A stretch of DNA of 64,000 nt. Source: Roseibaca sp. Y0-43. GTDB lineage: Bacteria; Pseudomonadota; Alphaproteobacteria; Rhodobacterales; Rhodobacteraceae. The position numbers were made by a program, and so were the translations under genes. Below, piece by piece: positions 35,513 to 43,444 of this stretch (its first letter is position 1; each line of letters begins with the position of its first letter). The stretch covers positions 62,001 to 126,000 of the forward strand of contig NZ_JAFMPR010000007.1 in assembly GCF_020667835.1 (NCBI RefSeq), written 5' to 3'. The notes under the pieces are model-generated. The model worked only from the letters and a program-made list of their open reading frames with translations. It was not told the DNA's origin and made no database searches.

Positions 35513-36724
35513 ATGCTGAAATACCTACCCAAGGACACATTGGCGCAATGGGCCGTCGGCTCTGTCGCCGTGGTGGGCGCGGCCAGTGTGGCCTATGTTC
35601 TGGTTTTCCCCGAGCAGGACGCGCCGCAATTGCCTGCACCCAGCGTGCCGATGATCGCGCCAGAGGCGGCGAACCCGCCCGCAGCGGTGGGCGCACCCGA
35701 TCTGCGAATAGCGTCCGTGGCAGCGGTGCAAGATGCCGCGCCGGTCTTTGACATCGTGCGCGTGACCGATCTGGGCAATGTGCTGATCGCGGGGCAAGCG
35801 CCCGCGCGCGTGCAGGTCGCGGCCCTGATTGACGAGGCGCAGGTCGCAGATACCGTCAGTTCCGACGCGGGCGAATTCGTCATGTTGTTCGACGTGGCCC
35901 CCAGCCGCAGCCCGCGCGTGCTGGAGCTGGAAGTGCGCTTGCCCGAAGGCGGGCGCATCCGCTCTGCCGACACGCTGATGCTGGCCCCAAGCAGCGCGGC
36001 CTTGGCCGAAGGCGCGGGGGACGCGCCGCAAATGGTCGCGCGCGAAGTGGCAACCACGCCCCTTTTTGGCGCACCCAGCGACCCAACCCGCCCCGAACTG
36101 TCGGCCGAGGCCGAGAGCGCTGCCTTGGCCGAGGGCAGCACGCGCCAAGGCTTGCCCGCAGACGCCGCTGACGCCACGGCCCCCCTTGCCGTGCTGATGC
36201 GGTCGGACGGGTCGGTGCAGGTTCTGGGCGACGCGCCACGCCTGCCGGGGGCAGGGGGCGCGACCGGAAATGTTGTCATCGACTCGGTGGTCTACGACCG
36301 CGAGGGCGATATCGTCATGGGCGGGCGCAGCGCGCGCGGGTTGGCCGATATCCAGATTTACCTCGACAACCAGCCCATCCTGCGCACCCGCGCCGATGCC
36401 GACGGGGCATGGCAGGCGCAATTGGCGGGGATAGAGCGCGGCGTCTACCGCCTGCGGGTGGATGAGCTGGATGCCGCCTCTCAGGTCGTCTCGCGCGCGG
36501 AAATCCCGTTCGAGCGGGTGACGCCGGAGCTTGCCCGCGAAGCCGCTGGCCCGCAGGCGCTGATCGTGCAGCCGGGCAATACGCTGTGGGACATGTCAGA
36601 GCAGAATTACGGCGATGGGCGGCGCTTCATGCGGATTTTCGATGCCAATCGCGACCAGATCCGCGACCCCGACCTGATCTATCCGGGGCAGGTTTTCGTG
36701 TTGCCGGACGCTGCGACGCAATAG
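35513..36724 (+). CDS. Membrane-anchored LysM domain protein
   Basis: This 403-residue protein has one N-terminal membrane helix (about 12-31, AQWAVGSVAVVGAASVAYVL) and an Ala/Pro-rich linker. Two beta-sandwich-like segments follow (about 80-160 and 255-345, the second with DREGDIVMGGRSARGLADI). A C-terminal LysM domain comes last (about 350-400), with IVQPGNTLWDMSEQNYGDG, DPDLIYPGQVFVLP. LysM binds N-acetylglucosamine of peptidoglycan, so the protein likely spans from inner membrane to cell wall. It is divergent from the LOG gene. Confidence 0.9.
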   Translation: MLKYLPKDTLAQWAVGSVAVVGAASVAYVLVFPEQDAPQLPAPSVPMIAPEAANPPAAVGAPDLRIASVAAVQDAAPVFDIVRVTDLGNVLIAGQAPARVQVAALIDEAQVADTVSSDAGEFVMLFDVAPSRSPRVLELEVRLPEGGRIRSADTLMLAPSSAALAEGAGDAPQMVAREVATTPLFGAPSDPTRPELSAEAESAALAEGSTRQGLPADAADATAPLAVLMRSDGSVQVLGDAPRLPGAGGATGNVVIDSVVYDREGDIVMGGRSARGLADIQIYLDNQPILRTRADADGAWQAQLAGIERGVYRLRVDELDAASQVVSRAEIPFERVTPELAREAAGPQALIVQPGNTLWDMSEQNYGDGRRFMRIFDANRDQIRDPDLIYPGQVFVLPDAATQ

Positions 36725-36789
36725 CGCCCGCTCTGGTCATTCACGGCGCAACCGCCTAGATAGCGCCAAAGCCAGCCGGAAAGCCCGCG

Positions 36790-38640
36790 ATGACAGCCCA
36801 AGACAGCGCGCCTGCAAAGGCCAGCCCCATCCCCCAGCCCGAAGCCGCCGAGGCCGCGCGCGAGCGCGCCACGGGCTGGCGTGTGATCCAGCGGGTCGCG
36901 CCCTATCTCTGGCCCGAGGGGCAGGATTGGGTCAAATACCGTGTCGTCGCAGCCCTTGTCATGCTGGTTCTGGCCAAGCTTGTCGCGGTCAGCACGCCGT
37001 TTTTCTACAAGGGCGCCGTCGATGCGCTGGGCGGCGAGGGTGCGGGCTGGTGGCTGGCACTGGGCGCGGTCGGGCTGACCGTGGCTTATGGCATTGCCCG
37101 CCTGATGGAGATCGGCTTTCAGGAATTGCGCAACGTGCTGTTCACCCGTGTGGGCCAGCGCGCGTTGCGGCAATTGGCGCTGGAAACCTTCAGCCATATC
37201 CACCGCCTCAGCCTGCGCTACCATATCACCCGCAAAACCGGCGGGCTAAGCCGGATCATCGAACGGGGTGTGAAAGGCGTCGATTTCCTGCTGCGCTTCC
37301 TGCTGTTCTCGATCTTTCCGCTGGTCTTGCAGCTGCTGATGATCTCGGCCGTGTTTTTCTGGCTGTTCGACTGGCGCTATCTGGCCACCGTGGTCGTGAC
37401 CATCGCGCTATATGTCTGGTTCACCTTTCGCGTGACCGAATGGCGCGTGAAGCAGCGCCGCGAGATGAACAACCAGGACATGGATGCCAATCAAAAGGCC
37501 ATCGACAGCCTGCTGAACTTTGAGACGGTCAAGTATTTCAACGCCGAGGGCATGGAAGCCCGCCGCTATGACGCGGCCATGCAGAAATATGAAACCGCGG
37601 CCGTGCAGACCAACTACTCGCTGGCGTTTCTGAATTTCGGGCAGGCCTTGCTCATTACCACGGGGCTGGTCATCGTGATGGTGCTGGCCGCGATGGGGGT
37701 GCAGTCGGGCGATCTGACGGTGGGCGATTTCGTCATGGTCAATGCCTACATGATCCAGATCACCATGCCGCTGAACTTTCTGGGCACGGTGTACCGCGAG
37801 ATCCGGCAGGCGCTGGTCGATATGGGCGACATGTTCGAATTGCTGGACCAACCCGCCGATGTGCAGGACAAGCCCGGCGCGCGCGCCCTGGAGGTGCGGG
37901 GCGGCGAGGTGGTGCTGGACGACGTGCGCTTTGGCTACACGCCCGAGCGGCCCATCCTCAAGGGGGTCTCTTTGCGGGTGCCGCCGGGCAAGAGCGTGGC
38001 CATCGTCGGCCCGTCGGGGTCTGGCAAATCGACCATCGGGCGGCTTTTGTTCCGCTTCTATGACGTGAGCGGCGGCGCGATCCGCATCGACGGGCAAGAC
38101 CTGCGCGATGTCACGCAAGACAGCCTGCACGCGGCCATCGGCGTAGTGCCGCAGGACACGGTGCTGTTCAACGACACCATCGCCTATAACATAGCCTATG
38201 GGCGCGAGGGGGCGACCCGTGCCGAGGTGGAAGCGGCGGCCAAGGCCGCGCGCATCCACGACTTCATCCTGTCGCTGCCCGAAGGCTATGACACGGCGGT
38301 GGGCGAGCGCGGCTTGAAGCTGTCGGGCGGCGAGAAACAGCGGGTGGGGATTGCCCGCACCCTGCTGAAAGACCCCGCTATCCTGTTGCTGGACGAGGCG
38401 ACCAGCGCGCTGGATACCCAGACGGAACAGGACATTCAGGACAGCCTGCGCCGCGCGGGACAAGGGCGCACGGTGCTGATGATCGCGCACCGGCTGTCGA
38501 CCGTGGTCGAGGCCGACCGCATCGTGGTGCTGGAAGCGGGCGAGATCGTGGAGGACGGCACGCATGACTCGCTTCTGGCCAAGGGCGGACGCTACGCCGC
38601 CATGTGGGCGCGCCAGCGCGCCGAAGCGGATGGCGATTGA
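36790..38640 (+). CDS. ABC transporter, ATP-binding/permease (Atm1/HMT type)
   Basis: This 616-residue half-transporter has six membrane helices in the N-terminal 340 residues, including QNYSL-like exporter helices (AVQTNYSLAFLNFGQALL). The ABC domain has Walker A GPSGSGKSTIG, signature KLSGGEKQRVGIARTLL and Walker B ILLLDEATSALD. The stretches RVGQRALRQLALETFSHIH and HRLSLRYHITRKTGGLSR are characteristic of the Atm1/HMT1 group, which exports glutathione-linked sulfur or metal conjugates. It lies 65 bases behind the LysM gene, probably in its own unit. Confidence 0.93.
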   Translation: MTAQDSAPAKASPIPQPEAAEAARERATGWRVIQRVAPYLWPEGQDWVKYRVVAALVMLVLAKLVAVSTPFFYKGAVDALGGEGAGWWLALGAVGLTVAYGIARLMEIGFQELRNVLFTRVGQRALRQLALETFSHIHRLSLRYHITRKTGGLSRIIERGVKGVDFLLRFLLFSIFPLVLQLLMISAVFFWLFDWRYLATVVVTIALYVWFTFRVTEWRVKQRREMNNQDMDANQKAIDSLLNFETVKYFNAEGMEARRYDAAMQKYETAAVQTNYSLAFLNFGQALLITTGLVIVMVLAAMGVQSGDLTVGDFVMVNAYMIQITMPLNFLGTVYREIRQALVDMGDMFELLDQPADVQDKPGARALEVRGGEVVLDDVRFGYTPERPILKGVSLRVPPGKSVAIVGPSGSGKSTIGRLLFRFYDVSGGAIRIDGQDLRDVTQDSLHAAIGVVPQDTVLFNDTIAYNIAYGREGATRAEVEAAAKAARIHDFILSLPEGYDTAVGERGLKLSGGEKQRVGIARTLLKDPAILLLDEATSALDTQTEQDIQDSLRRAGQGRTVLMIAHRLSTVVEADRIVVLEAGEIVEDGTHDSLLAKGGRYAAMWARQRAEADGD

Positions 38641-38668
38641 CCGGGAAGGGCGAAACGCGCGCCCGCCG

Positions 38669-38688
38669 GCCCCCGCAAGGGCGGGGGC
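38669..38688. terminator. GC hairpin after the ABC exporter gene
   Basis: GCCCCCGC and GCGGGGGC form an 8-bp stem with loop AAGG, 29 bases after the stop codon. There is no T tract, so this is at best a transcript-stabilising or Rho-assisted structure. It precedes motif copy 2. Confidence 0.45.
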
Positions 38689-38760
38689 GCGCCGGGCGCG
38701 CGTGCCCGTTCCGGGCGGCACCCTGCCCGTGATTCAGGTGCAGGGCAGCTGATGTCGGTG

Positions 38761-38788
38761 TTTTGGATATTTATGCAAGGATGAAAGG
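38761..38788 (+). repeat. GGATATTT-N2-GCAAGGATGAA intergenic motif, copy 2
   Basis: GGATATTT-AT-GCAAGGATGAA is followed by AGG and then directly by the ATG of the flavoprotein gene. Its AAGGATGAAAGG end must therefore serve as the ribosome-binding region of that gene. It shares the 8-base and 11-base blocks with the copies at 383 and 63873. Confidence 0.75.
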
Positions 38789-39964
38789 ATGGGTCAGTTC
38801 GATGTCATCATCCTTGGTGCCGGGGCCGCCGGCATGTTCTGTGCCATAGAGGCCGGGCGTCGGGGTCGGCGCGTGGTGCTTTTGGATCATGCGAAGGCAC
38901 CGGGCGAGAAGATCCGCATTTCTGGCGGGGGGCGGTGCAATTTCACCAATCTGCATATAGCGCCCGAGCGTTTCTTGTCGGACAACCCGCGTTTCGCCCT
39001 CTCGGCGCTGAAGCGCTACACGCAATGGGATTTCATTGAACGCGTCTCGGCGGCTGGCATTGCATGGCATGAGAAAACCCTTGGGCAGCTTTTCTGCGAC
39101 GGATCGGCGCGCGAGATCATCGCCATGTTGCGCGCGGATATGGAGGCGGCGGGCGTCAAGCTGGTCTTGGGGGCTGAGATTGGCGCGGTCAACCATACAG
39201 GTGAGTTCGAGGTGGCCAGCAGCGCGGGCGCGTTCCGCGCGCCGAAACTGGTGGTGGCAACGGGTGGCAAGTCGATCCCGAAAATGGGCGCGACGGGGCT
39301 GGGCTACAGCTTGGCACGGCAATTCGGGCTGGGCGTTGTGGAAACGCGGCCGGGGCTGGTGCCGCTGACCTTCTCGGGCGAGGTGCTGGAGGGCGCGCGC
39401 GCCTTGGCGGGCCTGTCGGTGCCCGCGCGGGTGGGACATGGGAAGATAAGGTTCGAAGAGGGATTGCTGTTCACCCATCGCGGCCTGTCTGGCCCGTCGA
39501 TCTTGCAGATTTCCAGCTATTGGCGCGAGGGCGACGAGATTTCGGTCGACCTGGCACCGGGGCAGGACATGGGCGCGGCGCTGGTCGCGCAGAAGGCACA
39601 AGCGGGGCGCGTGGATGTGCAGACCGCCCTTGCGCGCCACCTGCCCGAGCGGCTGGCGCGCGCGGTCGTTGCGCGGGCGGGCCTGTCGGGGCGATTGGCC
39701 GATCAGACCGGCCCCGCCATGGCGCGGCTGGCGCGCGAGGTGCAGGATTGGCGCATCCGCCCCGTGGGCAGCGAAGGCTACCGCACCGCCGAGGTCACGC
39801 TGGGCGGCGTGGACACGCGCGATCTGGACGCACGCAGCATGGAAGCGCGCGCTGTGCCGGGTTTGCATTTTATCGGCGAAGTGGTCGATGTCACGGGCTG
39901 GCTGGGCGGCTACAACTTTCAATGGGCGTGGTCATCGGGCTGGGCGGCGGGGCAGGCGGTCTGA
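38789..39964 (+). CDS. NAD(P)/FAD-dependent oxidoreductase (HI0933/YhiN family)
   Basis: This 391-residue flavoprotein has the FAD-binding N-terminus DVIILGAGAAGMFCAIEAGR, the family mark SGGGRCNFTN near residue 50, VVATGGKSIPKMGATG near 155, and the C-terminal GEVVDVTGWLGGYNFQWAWS. The reaction is not established for this family; an rRNA- or tRNA-related or general reductase role has been proposed. It begins directly after motif copy 2. Confidence 0.92.
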   Translation: MGQFDVIILGAGAAGMFCAIEAGRRGRRVVLLDHAKAPGEKIRISGGGRCNFTNLHIAPERFLSDNPRFALSALKRYTQWDFIERVSAAGIAWHEKTLGQLFCDGSAREIIAMLRADMEAAGVKLVLGAEIGAVNHTGEFEVASSAGAFRAPKLVVATGGKSIPKMGATGLGYSLARQFGLGVVETRPGLVPLTFSGEVLEGARALAGLSVPARVGHGKIRFEEGLLFTHRGLSGPSILQISSYWREGDEISVDLAPGQDMGAALVAQKAQAGRVDVQTALARHLPERLARAVVARAGLSGRLADQTGPAMARLAREVQDWRIRPVGSEGYRTAEVTLGGVDTRDLDARSMEARAVPGLHFIGEVVDVTGWLGGYNFQWAWSSGWAAGQAV

Positions 39965-39981
39965 GCCGCCCGCCGCAGCCT

Positions 39982-41700
39982 TTAGCCAGAGACCTGTTCG
40001 CGCAGCACCGACCCGGTCATAGAGGCAAAGAGGTAGATACCCGCAAAGAGCAGGAAGGCCAGCGAAGAATTCGCCAGTTTTCGCGGATAGACTGCCTCAT
40101 CCGACGCGATGGGTTCGACCGTCAGCGCAAGGTAACGGACCTGGCGGCTGACCTCCATCCGGGCGGCTTCGAGCTGTTGCATCGCCTGTGCGCGCATCAT
40201 CTCGCGGGTCTGGACCTCTGCCTCGGCCATGATGAGCTGGCTTTGGATAGAGGCAAGCGACGCGTCCCCGCCAGAGCCTTGGGTCATGGACGCGCGCAGC
40301 CCGTCGATCTGTTCCTGCAAGGCCTGCGCGCGCCGCTCCAGCGGCATAAGCCGCGCGGGGTTGGGGCGGGCATTGGTGCGCATTTCCTGAATGGTCAGTT
40401 GCGTCTGCGTGAGTTCTGTTTCGAGCGCCACGATCTGTTGCGAGATCAGTTGCACCTCGACCTCGCCCGACAGAACGGATGACTGTTCTTGCAGCGCGAC
40501 GATGTCCTGACGGGCCTGGATCAGGGCCAGTTGCGCTTCTTCCAGGCTTTGGCGGGCTTCGCGCATCTGGCTGTCGCGCAGGCGCTGGGTCATCATGTCG
40601 ACATGCTCTTCGGCATAGGTGAGAAGCGCGCGGGCGAAGCGTTCGCTGTCTTCGGGCGTGGCTGCGATCACCTCCATGCCGACCACACCTTCGGTCGGGT
40701 CGTAGCTGATGCGCACATGGCGGTTATAGGTCTTGAACGCCTCTTCGCTGGAGGCATCGGGCGGCAAGCGGCGCCAGATGTCCAGCTCGGGCTGGCTGAA
40801 ATGCGCGCGGAAGCCTTCTTCGCGGTCCAGCCGCAACATCGCCCCGCGCGATTGCAAGAAGCTCTGGACAGAAGCGGCCTCTTGCTGGCCGCCCAAGCCC
40901 ATTCCGGCGGCGGAGGGCATCATGGAACTGAGATCGCCGGCCATGGACGGGCCGGAATCGGCCTGTTGGATAATGAACTCGGATTCGGTCGCATACATGG
41001 GCGTGGCGATCATGTAGAAGTAATAGGTCGCCAGAAAGGTCGGGAAGGTCACGAAGGCCAGAATGCGCGCGCCCAGCAACAGCAGGCGCTTGCGGCGGCG
41101 TTTGACGATCTGGCGCTGCATCTTCTGCAATTCGCGGTCGCGATCCGCCGCGATCTTCGCCATACGCTCTTGCGCCGAGGACACCGCGTCGCCGACGGGC
41201 GCGGGGCTTGTCTGGGGCGCCGTGGTCAGGGCGCGGCTGGTGTCTTCGGGCTTTTCATCGCGCACTAGCTCCAGCATGGTCGCGCGGGAAAACGGGTCCA
41301 CGCCCTGCTTGCGCAGCATCAGCACCGCCTCATAGGCGGAGGTGGCGCGGATGCCGTGCTTCTGGGCCACGCGCATGGCCATACGCAATTGGCGCGCTGT
41401 CAGCCCTTCTTGGCGGATGATGTCAAGGTCGGTGTCAGCAGACAGCCCGTCATCGGGTTTCGCGGTCGCGCCGGCCGTGGGGGGTGATGTCTCTGGCGCG
41501 GGCTTGGGCGCGTTGCCCTCTGTCGGGCTGACCCGTGCGCGTTTTTGCAGAACGATGCGATGCGGGGTCGGTTCCACCGCGCGCGGCGTCAACTCTTCCG
41601 CGACCGGGGCGGGGCGCGGCGCGGGTTCGGTGGTCGCGCGCTGCGCAGCCTCGTCGGTGCGCCGCAGGCGGAACCGTTTGGATTTAACCGGCGTAGTCAT
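39982..41700 (-). CDS. Capsule polysaccharide export inner-membrane protein (KpsE/Wzz-like)
   Basis: The ATG at 41698-41700 lies inside the end of kpsT (17-base overlap) and gives 572 residues. Residues 1-205 are cytoplasmic: a Pro/Ala/Arg-rich region, a compact helical piece (about 98-146, GLTARQLRMAMRVAQKHGI) and a basic stretch. The first membrane helix is about 206-232. The periplasmic part is a long coiled coil with MQRLRDSQMREARQSLEEAQ, and a second helix (SLAFLLFAGIYLFASMTG) is near the C-terminus. This is the two-helix, coiled-coil layout of KpsE/Wzc-type polysaccharide co-polymerases. It would link the KpsT ATPase complex to the outer-membrane exporter. The long cytoplasmic extension is unusual against E. 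coli KpsE. Confidence 0.88.
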   Translation of the reverse strand: MTTPVKSKRFRLRRTDEAAQRATTEPAPRPAPVAEELTPRAVEPTPHRIVLQKRARVSPTEGNAPKPAPETSPPTAGATAKPDDGLSADTDLDIIRQEGLTARQLRMAMRVAQKHGIRATSAYEAVLMLRKQGVDPFSRATMLELVRDEKPEDTSRALTTAPQTSPAPVGDAVSSAQERMAKIAADRDRELQKMQRQIVKRRRKRLLLLGARILAFVTFPTFLATYYFYMIATPMYATESEFIIQQADSGPSMAGDLSSMMPSAAGMGLGGQQEAASVQSFLQSRGAMLRLDREEGFRAHFSQPELDIWRRLPPDASSEEAFKTYNRHVRISYDPTEGVVGMEVIAATPEDSERFARALLTYAEEHVDMMTQRLRDSQMREARQSLEEAQLALIQARQDIVALQEQSSVLSGEVEVQLISQQIVALETELTQTQLTIQEMRTNARPNPARLMPLERRAQALQEQIDGLRASMTQGSGGDASLASIQSQLIMAEAEVQTREMMRAQAMQQLEAARMEVSRQVRYLALTVEPIASDEAVYPRKLANSSLAFLLFAGIYLFASMTGSVLREQVSG

Positions 41701-42358
41701 AAAGCTCTTTCGCCTCTTCCAGCGTGTCGAAGAAATACAATTTTCCATCGCGCAGCACGGCGGCGGAATTGCAGAACTTCTCCAGGATTTTGTGGTCATG
41801 CGACACGATGATCAACGAAGATTTCTCGAACCGCTCGCGCATGACCGCGCCTGCACGTTTGTTGAAAGCCACATCGGTCGTGGTCGGCATCCCTTCGTCA
41901 ATCAGATACAGGTCGAAATTCATCGCCATCATCAACGCCAGCGACAGGCGCGCGCGCATCCCGCTGCTATAAGTGCCGATGGGCATGTCGAAATATTCGC
42001 CGATATCGCACAGCCAGCGGCAAAAGGCTTCGACATAATCGGCGTCCAGCCCGTAGATATTGGCAATGTAGCGGACGTTTTCGGTGGCCGTGTGCTTGCT
42101 GACCAGCCCGCCCATGAAGCCAAGCGGAAAGGACACGCTGCAATTTCGGTGAATCGTGCCGTGGTCGGGGCGCTCCAGCCCGGCCATCATGTTGATGACG
42201 GTCGTCTTGCCAGAGCCGTTCTTGGCCAGAACGCCAAGATTCATGCCCCGACGAATGCCAAATGTCGCGTCCTCAAGGATGACCTTGCGCTGGGTGCCCG
42301 TCCAGAAGCTTTTGCTGACATTGACGAAATCCAACATCGCCTGCTCGTGTCCCCGCAT
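41684..42358 (-). CDS. kpsT: Capsule polysaccharide ABC transporter ATP-binding protein (KpsT-like)
   Basis: The product is 224 residues from the ATG at 42356-42358, which has AAGGA upstream, or 217 from 42335-42337, where the family-like MLDFVNVSKSF begins. Walker A is AKNGSGKTT; YSSGMRARLSLALMMAM carries the signature and DLYLIDEGMPTTTD the Walker B region. The small size, without a C-terminal domain, fits group 2 capsule exporters. It powers export of a capsular polysaccharide with a KpsM permease. No permease is adjacent; a KpsM-like gene is at 55672. Confidence 0.9.
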   Translation of the reverse strand: MRGHEQAMLDFVNVSKSFWTGTQRKVILEDATFGIRRGMNLGVLAKNGSGKTTVINMMAGLERPDHGTIHRNCSVSFPLGFMGGLVSKHTATENVRYIANIYGLDADYVEAFCRWLCDIGEYFDMPIGTYSSGMRARLSLALMMAMNFDLYLIDEGMPTTTDVAFNKRAGAVMRERFEKSSLIIVSHDHKILEKFCNSAAVLRDGKLYFFDTLEEAKELYDYAG

Positions 42359-42523
42359 GATCCTTGCCTGAGCGCCGGGGCGTGTCCCGGCAAAGCACCT
42401 TGTCCCCGCGAAGGGCGCGGTGGCACTGTTTCTGCATTATCAACAGAATGCGGCAAAAATACGATTTAGGCCAGTCACAAGCGCAACAGTGCAAGCTGGT
42501 GCGCGGCGGGCCGTGAGGGGGGC

Positions 42524-43090
42524 TTAGCGGCCCCAGCTGCGCACGACGCCGCAGTCCATATGCACGAAGTTCGAGCGCGAGTAGCGACCGACCCCGCCCG
42601 CCTTGCAAGAGGCCGCCGCCTGCGCGATTTGCGACACCGAGCGCGATTGCAGCCGCACATCGGCCGCTTCGCCCTGCATATGCAGCGAATTGCGCGCGAC
42701 CCCGCTGGAGCGCGCGCGCAGCATGGCATTGGTTTCCGGAGAGCGGTAGCCCGACAGCAGCATATAGGGTTCGTCCACGCGCAGCAGGCCATGGGCCGCG
42801 GCCAGAATGTCGATGGTGCGCGCGTCGATCGAATGCACCTTGTTGTTCCGCCAGTCGCGGAAGAAATGGTTGATCTCGGCCATCGACTCTTTGATGTATT
42901 TGCCGTCGACCCAGTAGATGATGTTGATCTTCTCGCCGGTGCGGCCCGAGTAGAAGTTGATCTTGCGGATGTCGCCCGCGCCACGGGCATAGGCGGTTAC
43001 GCCGGGGAAGAAGGGGGCAGCGCTGACAGCGGTAGCAGCGAATGCGCCAAGAAGGGCGCGGCGAGTGACATTCGTGCCGGTGTGAAGCAT
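42524..43090 (-). CDS. DUF882 (YcbK-like, M15-type) peptidoglycan peptidase with Tat signal
   Basis: This 188-residue protein has a Tat-like leader (VTRRALLGAFAATAVSA, cleavage near TAYA). The DUF882 domain has SGYRSPETNAML, the zinc-site motif HMQGEAADVRL and the last ligand in NFVHMDCG. This family is related to D,D- and L,D-carboxypeptidases of the M15 fold and trims peptidoglycan peptides in the periplasm. It is divergent from a YcbB-like L,D-transpeptidase gene, with a shared 354-base spacer. Confidence 0.9.
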   Translation of the reverse strand: MLHTGTNVTRRALLGAFAATAVSAAPFFPGVTAYARGAGDIRKINFYSGRTGEKINIIYWVDGKYIKESMAEINHFFRDWRNNKVHSIDARTIDILAAAHGLLRVDEPYMLLSGYRSPETNAMLRARSSGVARNSLHMQGEAADVRLQSRSVSQIAQAAASCKAGGVGRYSRSNFVHMDCGVVRSWGR

Positions 43091-43233
43091 CTTGACCTGT
43101 ATTCCTCAATCCCTGCGAGTTGCGACCCAAACACGCCTCGTTGGACGCGGGCCGCTTTCGCTTGACTTTAACTGCCACAAAACCCCGCCCCAACCAAGAG
43201 CCGAGTCCGCCTTGCACGCGTCATGGTCCGCAG

Positions 43234-43254
43234 ATTGGCAATATTTCGCCAATT
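43234..43254. promoter_or_regulatory. Palindromic element, copy A, in the DUF882-transpeptidase spacer
   Basis: ATT-GGCAATATTTCGCC-AATT is an imperfect palindrome (GGCAA/TCGCC arms with one mismatch, flanked by ATT/AAT). It lies 144 bases from the DUF882 start. The copy 160 bases away matches it in 19 of 21 positions. The rest of the 354-base spacer (43091-43444) shows no gene or other clear structure. Confidence 0.55.
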
Positions 43255-43393
43255 CAGCCCCCGTATCCGTGTCGTCAGAGCGCTGCGGAACGGTGCCGCG
43301 TGGACGCAAAACGCCCCGTCAGAAAACCACGCTGTGGTTAAATTCCCATTACTCCGGGCAATTTCCACGCTGACAGGCTTGTGAATGGACGTG

Positions 43394-43414
43394 ATCGGCA
43401 ATATTTTGCCAATT
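43394..43414. promoter_or_regulatory. Palindromic element, copy B, in the DUF882-transpeptidase spacer
   Basis: GGCAA-TATT-TTGCC is a perfect 5-bp inverted repeat inside a 21-base element that ends 30 bases before the transpeptidase start. It is the better copy of the pair. A shared regulator of the two divergent wall genes is the simplest reading. Confidence 0.55.
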
Positions 43415-43444
43415 TGGTTCTGCCAGACCATCGGGGATAGGTAT

